From: Methylibium sp035476815
GTDB lineage: Bacteria > Pseudomonadota > Gammaproteobacteria > Burkholderiales > Burkholderiaceae_C
Direction of reading: 5' to 3'
DNA length: 64,000 nt
Assembly (NCBI GenBank): GCA_035476815.1
Contig: DATILD010000002.1
Location: 1-64,000, forward strand
Each line of letters starts with the position of its first letter. Position 1 is the stretch's first letter. Below are positions 1 through 9,178 of this stretch, one piece after another. The position numbers and the translations under genes are program-made. The notes beneath the pieces were generated by a model, which was not told the DNA's origin, did not search any database, and worked only from the letters and a program-made list of their open reading frames with translations.

Positions 1-1175
1 CCCCAGCGCGCGCCGCGCGCGTCGCGGAAGGGCTCGAAGGCCTCCTGCGGCAGCCGCTCGGGCGCGGTGCCCCACTGGTTGTCGCCGAGCTGGCGGCCGT
101 CGGCGCCGAGCAGGTAGCTGACCTCGGCCTGCGGCAGTTCCAGGAAGGACTGCGCCGCCTCCGGCAGGCTGCGGCCGCCGGCCAGCAGCGCCGAGGCATA
201 GCCGATCGCGTTGACATAGGGCGCGATGCGCTCGCGGTAGGCGGCCTGCTCGTCGCGCCAGCGCTCGCCGAAGCCGCCCCACAGCGCCGCCAGCTTGTCG
301 CGCGCATGGTCCTCGGCCACCAGCGCGGCCTGCGGCCGCGCGAAGTACCAGCCCTGCACCAGGTCGGCGTCGGCCTCGAGCGCGACCATCGCCTCGGTCT
401 CGGTCTCGACGCCTTCCATCAGCACCAGCGCGCCGCACTCGTGCAGCAGCGACACCATCTGCACGACGACGCGCCGCGCGCCCGTCTCGAGCGCGGCACG
501 CGCCACCAGGCTGCGGTCGAGCTTGACGATCTCGGGCCGCAGCTGCCAGACGCGGTCGAAGTTGGAGTGGCCGGCGCCGAAGTCGTCGAGCGCGATCAGG
601 CAGCCGCGGCCGCGCGCCAGCGCCACCGCGGCGGCGAAGTCGGCGTCGTCGCGCACCGCGTCCTCCAGCACCTCGATCACCACCTGGGTGCCGCGCAGCC
701 CGAAGTGGCGCAGCAGGCGCGCCTCGAAGCCGTCGGCCTCGCAGTGCGGCGCGCGCAGGAAGACCTGCGGATGCTGGTTCAGGAACAGCCATTGCGACGC
801 CGGCGGCGTGCGCATGTAGTTGGCGGCGTGCAGCGTGCGCACCAGGCGGTCGCGCCACAGCAGCTCGTCGAAGGCGGCGCCGTCGACCTCGGGCGCGCCG
901 ACGTCGAAGAAGGCCGGCGGCGGGATCGCGGCGCCGCCGGGATCGCTGGCGCGCAGCAGCGCCTCGTGGCCGACCACGCGGCCATGCGAGAGGCTGAAGA
1001 TCGGCTGGAAATGGCTGGCCAGGCGCAGGCCGGCATGGCGCGCCAGCACCGCGTCGCCGGCCGGCGCCGGGCTCAGGCGGGCCAGCGCCTCGTAGAAGCC
1101 GGGCGGCTGCGCGTCGGCAGGCCCCTCCTGGGGATCGGGGATGCTGGTTAACACGGGGTACTGCAGCGAGTTCAC
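1..1175 (-). CDS. EAL-domain protein (putative c-di-GMP phosphodiesterase), 3' end outside window
   Basis: Reading leftward from a GTG at 1175, an open frame continues to the window edge without a stop. The EAL signature lies at residues 71-73 (HEALLRA) and the catalytic DDFGAG motif begins at about residue 197, followed by an IVKLDRSLV strand. EAL domains with these residues usually hydrolyse c-di-GMP to pGpG in the cytoplasm. About 100 further residues follow the EAL domain, including YLLGADGRQLG and FEPFRDARG. This looks like a small C-terminal sensor (PAS/Cache-like) fold, which is my inference. No GGDEF domain is visible in the part seen. The gene diverges from the TAXI gene at 1336. The start is uncertain because no ATG is available near the domain and no strong ribosome site is visible. 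Confidence 0.8.
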   Translation of the reverse strand, partial: MNSLQYPVLTSIPDPQEGPADAQPPGFYEALARLSPAPAGDAVLARHAGLRLASHFQPIFSLSHGRVVGHEALLRASDPGGAAIPPPAFFDVGAPEVDGAAFDELLWRDRLVRTLHAANYMRTPPASQWLFLNQHPQVFLRAPHCEADGFEARLLRHFGLRGTQVVIEVLEDAVRDDADFAAAVALARGRGCLIALDDFGAGHSNFDRVWQLRPEIVKLDRSLVARAALETGARRVVVQMVSLLHECGALVLMEGVETETEAMVALEADADLVQGWYFARPQAALVAEDHARDKLAALWGGFGERWRDEQAAYRERIAPYVNAIGYASALLAGGRSLPEAAQSFLELPQAEVSYLLGADGRQLGDNQWGTAPERLPQEAFEPFRDARGARW

Positions 1176-1335
1176 GAAGCGATATCGGCGCGGCGCGGCC
1201 GTTCTGTAGCGCGCCGGCACGGCCCATGCTGCCACCCAGCCGACCCATCGGCACGCTGCTGCTGAAAGCCACCGTCCGACTGACCGAGAATGCCCGGCGG
1301 GGGCGCCGACGAGCGCCCCCCGAGCCTGCCCACCG

Positions 1336-2778
1336 ATGCCCCGACTGCCCTCCTTGCGCGCCACCCTGCTCAGCACCCGCGACCTGCTGGTCACCACCGG
1401 CCCGTTCGTGCTGCTGGTGCTGCTGCTGCTGGTGGTGGCCTACTGGGTGCTGGACCCGACGCCGCCGAAGCGACTGGTGCTCGCCACCGGCCCCGAGCAG
1501 GGCGCCTATGCCGAGTTCGGCCAGCGCTACAAGGCCCAGCTCGCGAAGTTCGGCGTCGAGGTCGAGCTGCGCGGCACCCAGGGCTCGGCCGAGAACCTCC
1601 AGCTGCTGCAGGACGCCTCGTCCGGGGTCGACTTCGCCTTCGTGCAGGGCGGCGCCGACCGCCTGCGCCAGCCCGACGAGCCGCCGCCGCCCGGGCTGCT
1701 GTCGCTCGGCAGCCTGTTCCACGAGCCGATCTGGCTGTTCTACCGCACCGCGGTCGCGCAGCAGCGGCTCGGCGGCCAGCGCCTGGACAAGCTCTCGCAG
1801 CTCAAGGGCTGGAGCGTCAACATCGGCGCGCCGGGCAGCGGCATCACCAACGTGATGCTGCGGCTGCTGGCCGCCAACGGCCTGGAGCCGGGCGACCTCG
1901 ATGCGCAGCGCCTCGGCCAGACGGCGGCGACGATCGAGCTGCTCGAAGGCCGCATCGACGCGGTCGCCTACGCCTCGGCGCCCGAGGCGCCGCTGGTGCA
2001 GATGCTGCTGCTGACGCCGGGCATCGGCCTGGTGGACTTCGCCCAGGCCGAGGCCTATGCCCGGCGGCTGCCGATCCTGGCGCCGGTGACGCTGCCGCGC
2101 GGCATCGTCAAGCTCGAGGCCGACCTGCCGGCGACCGACGTGCGCCTGGTCGCGCCGACCGCGATGCTGGTGGCCCGCGACGACACCCACCCGGCGCTGC
2201 AGCAGCTGCTGGTGCAGGCGGCGCGCGCGATCCACGGCGAGGCCGGCTGGTTCCAGAAGCGCGGCGACTTCCCCAGCGCGCGCAACTCCGAGCTGCCGCT
2301 GGCCAAGGAGGCCGAGCGCTTCTTCCAGAGCGGCCCGCCCCTGCTGCAGCGCTACCTGCCGTTCTGGCTCGCCAACCTGGTGGACCGGATGTGGGTGGTG
2401 CTGGCCTCGATCATCGTGGTGCTGATCCCGCTGTCGCGGGTGCTGCCGCCGCTGTACGAGCTGCGCGTGCGCTCGCGGGTGTTCCGCTGGTACGGCAAGC
2501 TCAGGCAGATCGAGGACGGCGTGGCCGACGCCGACGAGCCGCACGAGGCCCAGGCGCTGATGGACGAGCTCGAAGGCCTGGACGCGCGCGTGCGGCGGCT
2601 CAACGTGCCGCTGTCGCATGCCGACGAGCTGTATGCGCTGCGCAGTCACATCGACCTGGTGCGCGGCAAGCTGCGCGCCCTGGGCGCGCAGGGCGCGACC
2701 GACTCGGCATCCGGCGCCGAGGCGACCCCTCCGGCGGATCCTTCCTCCCCTCCCCTCGCTTCCACAACAACACCATGA
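1336..2778 (+). CDS. TAXI-family (TRAP-associated) solute-binding protein, membrane anchored at both ends
   Basis: This 480-residue protein has an N-terminal membrane segment at about residues 18-40, then a TAXI-type binding domain (ATGPEQGAYAEFG, RGTQGSAENLQLL, FVQGG). A second hydrophobic segment lies near residues 355-375 (WVVLASIIVVLIPL), with a charged cytoplasmic-looking tail after it. Classical TAXI proteins are free periplasmic receptors for TRAP transporters. Here the receptor is tethered and no TRAP membrane subunit (DctM/DctQ type) is nearby. The stop overlaps the next start in ATGA, so translation is probably coupled to the dehydrogenase. A GC-rich hairpin (1299-1306 with 1313-1320) lies just upstream of the ATG. 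The ligand is unknown. Confidence 0.85.
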   Translation: MPRLPSLRATLLSTRDLLVTTGPFVLLVLLLLVVAYWVLDPTPPKRLVLATGPEQGAYAEFGQRYKAQLAKFGVEVELRGTQGSAENLQLLQDASSGVDFAFVQGGADRLRQPDEPPPPGLLSLGSLFHEPIWLFYRTAVAQQRLGGQRLDKLSQLKGWSVNIGAPGSGITNVMLRLLAANGLEPGDLDAQRLGQTAATIELLEGRIDAVAYASAPEAPLVQMLLLTPGIGLVDFAQAEAYARRLPILAPVTLPRGIVKLEADLPATDVRLVAPTAMLVARDDTHPALQQLLVQAARAIHGEAGWFQKRGDFPSARNSELPLAKEAERFFQSGPPLLQRYLPFWLANLVDRMWVVLASIIVVLIPLSRVLPPLYELRVRSRVFRWYGKLRQIEDGVADADEPHEAQALMDELEGLDARVRRLNVPLSHADELYALRSHIDLVRGKLRALGAQGATDSASGAEATPPADPSSPPLASTTTP

Positions 2779-4139
2779 GCGCACCGACCGCCGTCGTCCC
2801 CTCCTCGTCCACCCGCCCGCGGGTCGTCATCGTCGGCTGCGGCTTCGGCGGCATCGAGGCGGTGCGCGTGCTCGCCAAGGCCGATGTCGAGATCACGCTG
2901 GTGGACCGCACCAACCACCACCTGTTCCAGCCGCTGCTCTACCAGGTGGCGACGGCCGGGCTGTCGGCGCCGGCGATCTCGGGGCCGATCCGCCACATCC
3001 TGCGCAAGGAGATGCAGCGCGGCAACCTGACCATCCTGCTCGGCGAGGTGACGCGCATCGACACCGCGGCGCGCGGCGTCGAGCTCGACGGCGGCAAGGA
3101 GCGGCTGCCCTACGACCACCTGATCGTCGCCGCCGGTGCGACCCACAGCTATTTCGGCCACGACGAGTGGGCGCAGCACGCGCCGGGTCTGAAGACCCTG
3201 GCCGACGCCTTCCGCATCCGCCGCCGGGTGCTGATGGCCTTCGAGCGCGCCGAGCGCCAGGCCGACCTGGAGCGCCGCAAGGCCTGCCTGACCTTCGCGG
3301 TGGTCGGCGCCGGTCCGACCGGCGTCGAGATGGCCGGCATGCTGGCCGAGATCGCCCACCACACGCTGCCCGACGAGTACCGCCGCATCGACTCGCGCCG
3401 CGCCCGCGTGGTGCTGGTCGAGGGCGGGCCGCGGGTGCTGGGCGGCTTCAGCGACAAGCTCTCGGCCAGTGCCGCGAGGCAGCTGGGCGAGCTCGGCGTC
3501 GAGGTGCTGACCAACGCCAAGGTGACCGGCATCGATGCCGAGGGACTCGACTACGAAGGCCCGAACGGCCCCGCGCGCATCCTGACCCACACGGTGGTCT
3601 GGGGCGCCGGCGTCGCCGCCTCGCCGCTCGGCAAGGCGCTGGCCGACAGTTGCGGCTGCCAGCTCGACCGCGCCGGCCGCGTGGTCGTCGAACCCGACCT
3701 CACGATCGCCGGCCACCCGGAGATCTCGGTCGTCGGCGACCTCGCCGCGGCGCTGAGCTACCCGCGCAAGGGCGAGCCTACGCCGGTGCCGGGCGTCAGC
3801 CCCGGCGCCAAGCAGATGGGCCGCACCGCGGCGCAGAACCTGCTCAAGCGCCTGCGCGGGGCACCGACCGCGCGCTTCCACTACATCGACTACGGCGCGC
3901 TCGCCACCATCGGCCGGCATTCGGCCATCGGGGCGATCGACGTGCCGGTGCTCGGCAAGGTGCAGTTCAGCGGCTTCTTCGCGTGGCTGTTCTGGCTGTT
4001 CGTGCACATCTACTTCCTGATCGGCTTCCGCAACCGGATGGTGGTGCTGAGCGACTGGGCCTGGGCCTATTTCAGCTTCGAGCGCCAGGCCCGCGTGGTC
4101 GCCGACCCGGAGAACCCGCCGGCGAAGGCCGCGGGCTGA
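2775..4139 (+). CDS. NAD(P)/FAD-dependent oxidoreductase, type II NADH dehydrogenase-like
   Basis: This 454-residue flavoprotein has an FAD-binding GCGFGG at residues 21-26 and a second dinucleotide fold with GAGPTG at 178-183. The VVWGAGV and SVVGDLA motifs are typical of NDH-2 and sulfide:quinone reductase relatives. The C-terminal region carries a hydrophobic stretch (FFAWLFWLFVHIYFLIGF) that would anchor it to the inner membrane, as in NDH-2. The expected activity is NADH to quinone electron transfer without proton pumping. I do not see the redox cysteine pattern of sulfide:quinone reductase. The start overlaps the TAXI gene by four bases, which makes a two-gene operon likely. Family assignment is firm, but the exact electron donor is inferred. 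Confidence 0.88.
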   Translation: MSAPTAVVPSSSTRPRVVIVGCGFGGIEAVRVLAKADVEITLVDRTNHHLFQPLLYQVATAGLSAPAISGPIRHILRKEMQRGNLTILLGEVTRIDTAARGVELDGGKERLPYDHLIVAAGATHSYFGHDEWAQHAPGLKTLADAFRIRRRVLMAFERAERQADLERRKACLTFAVVGAGPTGVEMAGMLAEIAHHTLPDEYRRIDSRRARVVLVEGGPRVLGGFSDKLSASAARQLGELGVEVLTNAKVTGIDAEGLDYEGPNGPARILTHTVVWGAGVAASPLGKALADSCGCQLDRAGRVVVEPDLTIAGHPEISVVGDLAAALSYPRKGEPTPVPGVSPGAKQMGRTAAQNLLKRLRGAPTARFHYIDYGALATIGRHSAIGAIDVPVLGKVQFSGFFAWLFWLFVHIYFLIGFRNRMVVLSDWAWAYFSFERQARVVADPENPPAKAAG

Positions 4140-4159
4140 GCGCGGCGGCGCGGGCTTCC

Positions 4160-4165
4160 TAGAAT
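4160..4165 (+). promoter_or_regulatory. Candidate -10 element TAGAAT upstream of the aminopeptidase gene
   Basis: TAGAAT lies 61 bases before the ATG at 4227, in the short gap after the dehydrogenase stop. The same hexamer recurs before gyrA, lapA and legB in this window. No good -35 match is visible at the usual spacing, so this is a weak prediction. Confidence 0.35.
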
Positions 4166-4226
4166 CCGGGCAGCGCGCGGCGCCGCCGACCGGGCAGCGC
4201 CGCGACCCTCCCTACGAAGGAAGCCG

Positions 4227-6044
4227 ATGGACACCCGCACCCACCCCGCCCGCCTGCGTCTCGTCAAGCTGCGCGAGGCGATGGCCGCGCAAGGCAGCGA
4301 CGCCGTGCTGCTGCCCTCCAGCGACCCGCACCTGTCGGAGTACCTGCCGGCGCACTGGCAGGGCCGCGAGTGGTTCTGCGGTTTCACCGGCTCGATGGGC
4401 ACGCTGGTGGTGCTGGCCGACCGTGCCGCGCTGTTCGCCGACAGCCGCTACTGGGTGCAGGCCGAGGCCGAGCTGGCCGGCAGCGGCGTCGAGCTGGTGA
4501 AGCTCGGCGCGGTCGGCGCGCCGGCCCATGTGGACTGGATCGCGCAGGCGCTGCGGCCCGGGCAAACGCTCGCCGTCGACGGCGCGGTGCTCGGCCTCGC
4601 CGCCGCCCAGCAGCTGCGCGCGGCGATGGACGCGGCCGGCATCCGGCTCGTCACCGCCGGCGATCCGCTCGCCGGCGCCTGGCCCGAGCGCGCCGCGCTG
4701 CCGGCCGAGCCGGTCTACGAGCACCGCGCGCCGCATGCGCCGCTGCCGCGCGCGGCCAAGCTGGCGCAGCTGCGCGAGGCGATGGCGCGGCGCGGCGCGA
4801 CCCACCACCTGGTGTCGACGCTCGACGACCTCGCCTGGCTGTTCAACCTGCGCGGCGCCGACGTCGACTACAACCCGGTGTTCCTGGCCCATGCGCTGGT
4901 CGACGCGCGGGGCGCGCAGCTGTTCGTCGGTGCCGGCAAGGTCGATGCGGCGCTGGCCGCGACGCTGGCCGCCGACGGCGTGGCGCTGCGCCCCTACGCA
5001 GCGGCCCGCGCGGCCCTCGCCGCGCTGCCGCCCGGCGCGACGCTGCTGGCCGACCCGAAGCGCATCACGCTGGCCTTCCGCGAGGCGGTGCCCGCCGGCG
5101 TGAAGGTGGTCGAGGCGGTCAACCCGTCGACGCTGGCGAAGAGCCGCAAGACCGCCGACGAGGCCGCCTTCATCCGCGAGGCCATGGAAGTGGACGGCGC
5201 CGCGATGTGCGCGTTCTATGCGTGGTTCGAGCAGGCGCTCGGCCGCGAGCCGATCACCGAGCTGACGGTCGCCGAGCGCCTGAGCGCCGAGCGGGCGCAA
5301 CAGCCCGGCTACGTCAGCCTGAGCTTCCCGGTCATCGCCGGCTTCAACGCCAACGGCGCGATGCCGCATTACCGCGCCACCGAGGGCGCGCATGCGCGCA
5401 TCTCCGGCCCGGGCGGCGTGGCCGCCGACGGCCTGCTGCTGATCGACTCCGGCGCGCAGTACCTCGGTGGCACCACCGACGTGACGCGCGTCTGGCCGAT
5501 CGGCACGCCGAGCGCGGCGATGCAGCGCGACTACACGCTGGTGCTCAAGGGCACGATCGCGCTCAGCCGCGCGCGCTTCCCGCGCGGCACGCCGGGACCG
5601 ATGCTGGACGCGCTGGCCCGCGCGCCGCTGTGGGCCGAAAGCCTCGAGTACGGGCATGGCACCGGCCATGGCGTCGGCTACTTCCTCAACGTCCACGAGG
5701 GCCCGCAGACCATCAGCAAGGCGGTCGTCGCGCCCGAGATGGCGATGGAGGCCGGCATGGTCACCAGCGTCGAGCCCGGCCTGTACCGCCCCGGCCGCTG
5801 GGGCGTGCGGATCGAGAACCTGGTGCTCGCCGTGCCGGCACCGGCCGACGAGTTCGGCGACTTCCTCGAGTTCGAGACGCTGACGCTGTGCCCGATCGAC
5901 ACCCGCTGCATCGCCCGCGCGCTGCTGCGCGACGACGAGGTGGCCTGGCTGGACCGCTACCACGCGCTGGTGCGCGAGCGCCTGGCGCCGCGGCTCGCCG
6001 GTCCGGCGCGCGACTGGCTGGAAGCGCGCGCGCGGCCGCTATAA
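4227..6044 (+). CDS. Aminopeptidase P family metallopeptidase (M24B), long form
   Basis: At 605 residues this is the long three-domain form: two creatinase-N-like domains (about 1-150 and 160-310), the M24 pita-bread catalytic domain (about 320-535) and a C-terminal M24 extension. The metal ligands can be read as D407, D418, H481, E516 and E530, within IDSGAQY, GTTDVTR, HGTGHGVG, EPGLY and IENLV. It would remove an N-terminal residue preceding proline, in the cytoplasm, using two Mn or Zn ions. A good ribosome site (AAGGAAG) precedes the ATG. It is longer than E. coli PepP (about 440 aa), so I leave out that symbol. The gene appears to stand alone. Confidence 0.9.
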   Translation: MDTRTHPARLRLVKLREAMAAQGSDAVLLPSSDPHLSEYLPAHWQGREWFCGFTGSMGTLVVLADRAALFADSRYWVQAEAELAGSGVELVKLGAVGAPAHVDWIAQALRPGQTLAVDGAVLGLAAAQQLRAAMDAAGIRLVTAGDPLAGAWPERAALPAEPVYEHRAPHAPLPRAAKLAQLREAMARRGATHHLVSTLDDLAWLFNLRGADVDYNPVFLAHALVDARGAQLFVGAGKVDAALAATLAADGVALRPYAAARAALAALPPGATLLADPKRITLAFREAVPAGVKVVEAVNPSTLAKSRKTADEAAFIREAMEVDGAAMCAFYAWFEQALGREPITELTVAERLSAERAQQPGYVSLSFPVIAGFNANGAMPHYRATEGAHARISGPGGVAADGLLLIDSGAQYLGGTTDVTRVWPIGTPSAAMQRDYTLVLKGTIALSRARFPRGTPGPMLDALARAPLWAESLEYGHGTGHGVGYFLNVHEGPQTISKAVVAPEMAMEAGMVTSVEPGLYRPGRWGVRIENLVLAVPAPADEFGDFLEFETLTLCPIDTRCIARALLRDDEVAWLDRYHALVRERLAPRLAGPARDWLEARARPL

Positions 6045-6128
6045 GGCCGTCGCGGCCATGCTGTTCCCACGACCGCGCCCGCCGCATCCGGGGTACAAGC
6101 GGTAACGCTCCGACGCCTCGGCGCCCCC

Positions 6129-7451
6129 ATGCCGCCACCCGACCGCTCCCCGCTGACTTCCCGTCTGGGCCTCGCCGCCGGCGCGCTGCTGCTGGCCGCT
6201 GCCGGCGTGCTGACCTTCCGCGTGCGGCGCACCCGCCAGCTCGCGCTCGAGGCCGAGCGCCGCCGCGCCGAGGCGGCGCTGGCCGAGAGGCGCCTCGCCG
6301 AGCAAGCGAACCGCGCCAAGATCGAGTTCATGGCGCGCATGAGCCACGAGCTGCGCACGCCGCTGAACGCCATCCTCGGCTTCACGCAGATGCTGCAGCG
6401 CGACGCCCCGGGCACGCTGGTGCCCGAGCAGCAGCGCGAGCTGCGCCACGTGCTGCACGCCGGCCACCACCTGCTGTCGCTGATCGACGAGCTGCTGGAC
6501 CTGTCGCGCGTCGAGGCCGGCACACTGCGGCTGGAGCCGGCCGACGTCGACCTGGTCGACGTGGTGCGCGACGCGATGGTGCAGCTGCGCACCCAGGCCG
6601 AGGCGCGCCACGTGCACCTGGACCTGCAGCTGCCGAGCGCGCCGCCGCCGGCGGTGCGCGCCGACCGCATGCGGCTGCGGCAGGTGGTGCTGAACCTGCT
6701 GTCGAACGCGATCAAGTACAACCGCGCGGGCGGCGGCGTGGCGCTGCGGGTGCAGCCCGCCGACGGCCGGCTCGCGCTGACCGTGCGCGACACCGGCACC
6801 GGCCTGAGCCCCGCGCAGCTCGACCAGCTGTTCCAGCCCTTCAACCGCCTCGGCCGCGAGGGCGGCGACATCCCCGGCACCGGCATCGGGCTGGTGATCA
6901 CGCGCAGCCTGATCGAGCTGATGCAGGGGCGGCTGTCGGTCCAGAGCGAGCCCGGCGTCGGGACCGAGTTCCGCGTCGAGCTGCCGGTGTCGCGGCAGCC
7001 GGCCGCCGCGAGCGCCGCCGCTGCCGATGCGCCCGCCGCCCGGCGCGACGACGGCGACGTGGTCTACATCGACGACGACGAGATCAACCGCCTGCTGATG
7101 CAGGCCTACCTCGACCAGCGCCCCGGGCTGCGGCTGCGCCTCGCGGCGTCGGGGTCGGAGGGGCTGGCGCTGGTGCGCGCGACACGGCCGCACCTGCTGC
7201 TGGTCGACCTGATGATGCCCGGCATGAGCGGCCTCGAGGTGCTGGCCGCCGTGCGCGCCGACCCCTCGCTGCGCACCCTGCCCTGCCTGGCGATTTCGGC
7301 CAATGCGATGCCCGAGGAGATCGACGCGGCGATGCGCGCCGGCTTCGACGGCTACCTCGTCAAGCCGCTGGCGGCCGACGTGCTGCTGGCCGAGATCGAC
7401 CGGCGGCTGGCGCCGCTCGCGTCGCGCATGGCGCCGGGCGGCAGCGCCTGA
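6129..7451 (+). CDS. Hybrid sensor histidine kinase with C-terminal receiver domain
   Basis: The 440-residue protein starts with one membrane segment (about residues 13-30) and a short coiled-coil-like charged stretch. The HisKA domain follows, with the phospho-accepting H73 in MSHELRTPLN, then the ATPase domain (NLLSNAIKYN, DTGTGLS, GTGIGL). A receiver domain has acidic VYIDDDE and phospho-accepting D360 in LLVDLMMPG, with a conserved K in YLVKPL. There is almost no periplasmic part and no PAS domain, so the signal must be sensed in the membrane or through partners. No partner regulator lies next to it. It sits 84 bases after the aminopeptidase, possibly with its own promoter. Output target unknown. 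Confidence 0.9.
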   Translation: MPPPDRSPLTSRLGLAAGALLLAAAGVLTFRVRRTRQLALEAERRRAEAALAERRLAEQANRAKIEFMARMSHELRTPLNAILGFTQMLQRDAPGTLVPEQQRELRHVLHAGHHLLSLIDELLDLSRVEAGTLRLEPADVDLVDVVRDAMVQLRTQAEARHVHLDLQLPSAPPPAVRADRMRLRQVVLNLLSNAIKYNRAGGGVALRVQPADGRLALTVRDTGTGLSPAQLDQLFQPFNRLGREGGDIPGTGIGLVITRSLIELMQGRLSVQSEPGVGTEFRVELPVSRQPAAASAAAADAPAARRDDGDVVYIDDDEINRLLMQAYLDQRPGLRLRLAASGSEGLALVRATRPHLLLVDLMMPGMSGLEVLAAVRADPSLRTLPCLAISANAMPEEIDAAMRAGFDGYLVKPLAADVLLAEIDRRLAPLASRMAPGGSA

Positions 7452-7461
7452 GCCCTCGCGG

Positions 7462-8274
7462 CTACTCGTCGTCGCCGCCGAGGATGCCGCCGAGCAGCCC
7501 GCCGGCGCCGAAGCCGCCGAGCACCGAGCCCTCCTCGCGCGAGCCGCCGCGCTGCGGCGCGGCCGCGAACACGCGGCTCGCGAGGCGCGAGAACGGCAGG
7601 CTCTGCAGCCACACCGTGCCCGGGCCGGTCAGCTTGGCGAAGAACAGCCCTTCGCCGCCGAACAGCGCGGTCTTGATCTTGCCGACGTACTGGATCTCGA
7701 AGTTCACGTTCGGCGTGTAGGCGACCAGGCAGCCGGTGTCGACCATCAGGGTCTCGCCGGGCTGCAGCTCGCGCTTGAGGATGCTGCCGCCGGCGTGCAC
7801 GAAGGCCAGGCCGTCGCCTTCGAGCTTCTGCATGATGAAGCCCTCGCCGCCGAAGAAGCCGACGCCGAGCTTCTGCTGGAAGTGGATGCCCAGGCTGACG
7901 CCGCGCGCGGCGCACAGGAAGGCGTCCTTCTGGCAGATCAGCGTGCCGCCGAGGCGGTGCAGGTCCATCGCGAGGATCTTGCCCGGGTAGGGCGCCGCGA
8001 AGGCCACGCGCTGCTTGCCGCGCGCGTTGTTGCTGTAGATCGTGGTGAACAGCGACTCGCCGGTGATCAGCCGCTTGCCGGCGCCCATCAGCTTGCCGAA
8101 GAAGCCGCCCTGCTGCGCCGAGCCGTCGCCGAACACCGTGTCCATCGCGATGCCGGCGTCCATGAACATCATGCTGCCGGCCTCGCCGATCGCCGCCTCG
8201 CCGGGGTCGAGCTCGACCTCGACGAACTGCATCTCCGCGCCCTTGATCTCGTAGTCCACCACGTCCATTGCCAT
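7462..8274 (-). CDS. AIM24 / TIGR00266 family protein
   Basis: This 270-residue protein matches the AIM24-like (TIGR00266) family throughout: EAGSMMFMD near the start, internal repeats of beta-strand and glycine motifs (GVGFFGGEGF, ALFGGEGLFF), and a glycine-rich tail ending in GGLLGGILGGDDE. Family members form a compact double beta-barrel-like fold. The bacterial function is not established, and the eukaryotic relative is a mitochondrial inner-membrane protein. There is no signal peptide, so it is presumably cytoplasmic. It converges with the kinase gene, with only ten bases between the stops. The Gly-rich C-terminus may be a flexible or membrane-associating tail, which is inference. Confidence 0.85.
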   Translation of the reverse strand: MAMDVVDYEIKGAEMQFVEVELDPGEAAIGEAGSMMFMDAGIAMDTVFGDGSAQQGGFFGKLMGAGKRLITGESLFTTIYSNNARGKQRVAFAAPYPGKILAMDLHRLGGTLICQKDAFLCAARGVSLGIHFQQKLGVGFFGGEGFIMQKLEGDGLAFVHAGGSILKRELQPGETLMVDTGCLVAYTPNVNFEIQYVGKIKTALFGGEGLFFAKLTGPGTVWLQSLPFSRLASRVFAAAPQRGGSREEGSVLGGFGAGGLLGGILGGDDE

Positions 8275-8371
8275 ACCGCGACTCCCGTTCGGATGCGGCC
8301 GCGCACACCGCGGCCTTGCAGGGCCGCGATGGTAGCGAAAGCGGGTGACCCCGTCGGGCGCCGGGTGCGGC

Positions 8372-9178
8372 TCAGCGCGGCGCGAAGCCCTGCGTCGCCA
8401 GCACCGCCTGGCCCTCGGCGCCGAGCAGCAGCTCGACGAAGCGCTGCGCCGCGGGCGGCGCGCCGGCGAGCAGCGTGACGCCGTAGTCGGCGGCGACGTT
8501 CACGTCCTCGGGCAGGTCGAGCTGACGCAGCGACGGCACTTCCCTGCGCGCCTGCAGCGCGTTGCTGCAGTAGGTGATGAAGACATCGGCCTGGCCCGCC
8601 TCGAGCAGCGCGCCGTAGACGCTGCGGCCGGGCGGCGGCGGCGAGGCCGGGCCGCCGGTCAGTTGCAGCGCCTTGCGCTGCAGCGCGGCCTCGGCGCCCG
8701 CATAGGCGCCGCCGCGCGCGCCGACCTTGCCGAACATCTGCCAGGCGTAGTCGCCCGAAGGGTCGGCCTTCGGCGTCGAGGTCGCCACGCGCACGGCCGG
8801 GTCGAGCAGCCGGTCGATCACGGTGGCCGCGCTCGCGTCGACGCCCTCGCGCAGCAGCGCGCACAGGCGGTTGCGCGTGAAGCGCTCGACCGCGCCGGCC
8901 CGGCCCGCGGCGGCCAGCGCCTGCGGATGCTCCATGTTGGCCGAGGCGAACACATGCGCCGCCTCGCCGCCCAGCAGCCGGTCCTTCAGCAGGCCGGAGG
9001 CGCCGAACACGAAACGCAGCTTGCTGCCGGGCTGGGCGGCCTCGTAGCGCCGGCCGACCTCGGTCAGCGCGCCGCGCAGGCTGCCGGCGGCGTAGACCAC
9101 CACCTCGGCCGGCTCGGCGTGCAACGCCGTCGCGGCCAGCGATGCGGCGGCGGCCGTCACCAGCGCCCGGCGCCTCAT
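8372..9178 (-). CDS. modA: Molybdate/tungstate ABC transporter substrate-binding protein, ModA-like
   Basis: This 268-residue protein has a signal peptide (MRRRALVTAAAASLAATALHA) followed by the ModA motifs VYAAGSLRGAL, FGASGLL and VFASANMEHPQAL. It should bind an oxyanion such as molybdate in the periplasm and hand it to an ABC permease. It is the last gene of a four-gene operon and overlaps the preceding tupA-like stop by four bases. There is no ModB or ModC of its own, so it presumably shares the TupBC-like permease and ATPase or donates to a system elsewhere. The start at 9178 is supported by the signal peptide and the overlap. Whether it prefers Mo or W cannot be told from the sequence. 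Confidence 0.87.
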   Translation of the reverse strand: MRRRALVTAAAASLAATALHAEPAEVVVYAAGSLRGALTEVGRRYEAAQPGSKLRFVFGASGLLKDRLLGGEAAHVFASANMEHPQALAAAGRAGAVERFTRNRLCALLREGVDASAATVIDRLLDPAVRVATSTPKADPSGDYAWQMFGKVGARGGAYAGAEAALQRKALQLTGGPASPPPPGRSVYGALLEAGQADVFITYCSNALQARREVPSLRQLDLPEDVNVAADYGVTLLAGAPPAAQRFVELLLGAEGQAVLATQGFAPR

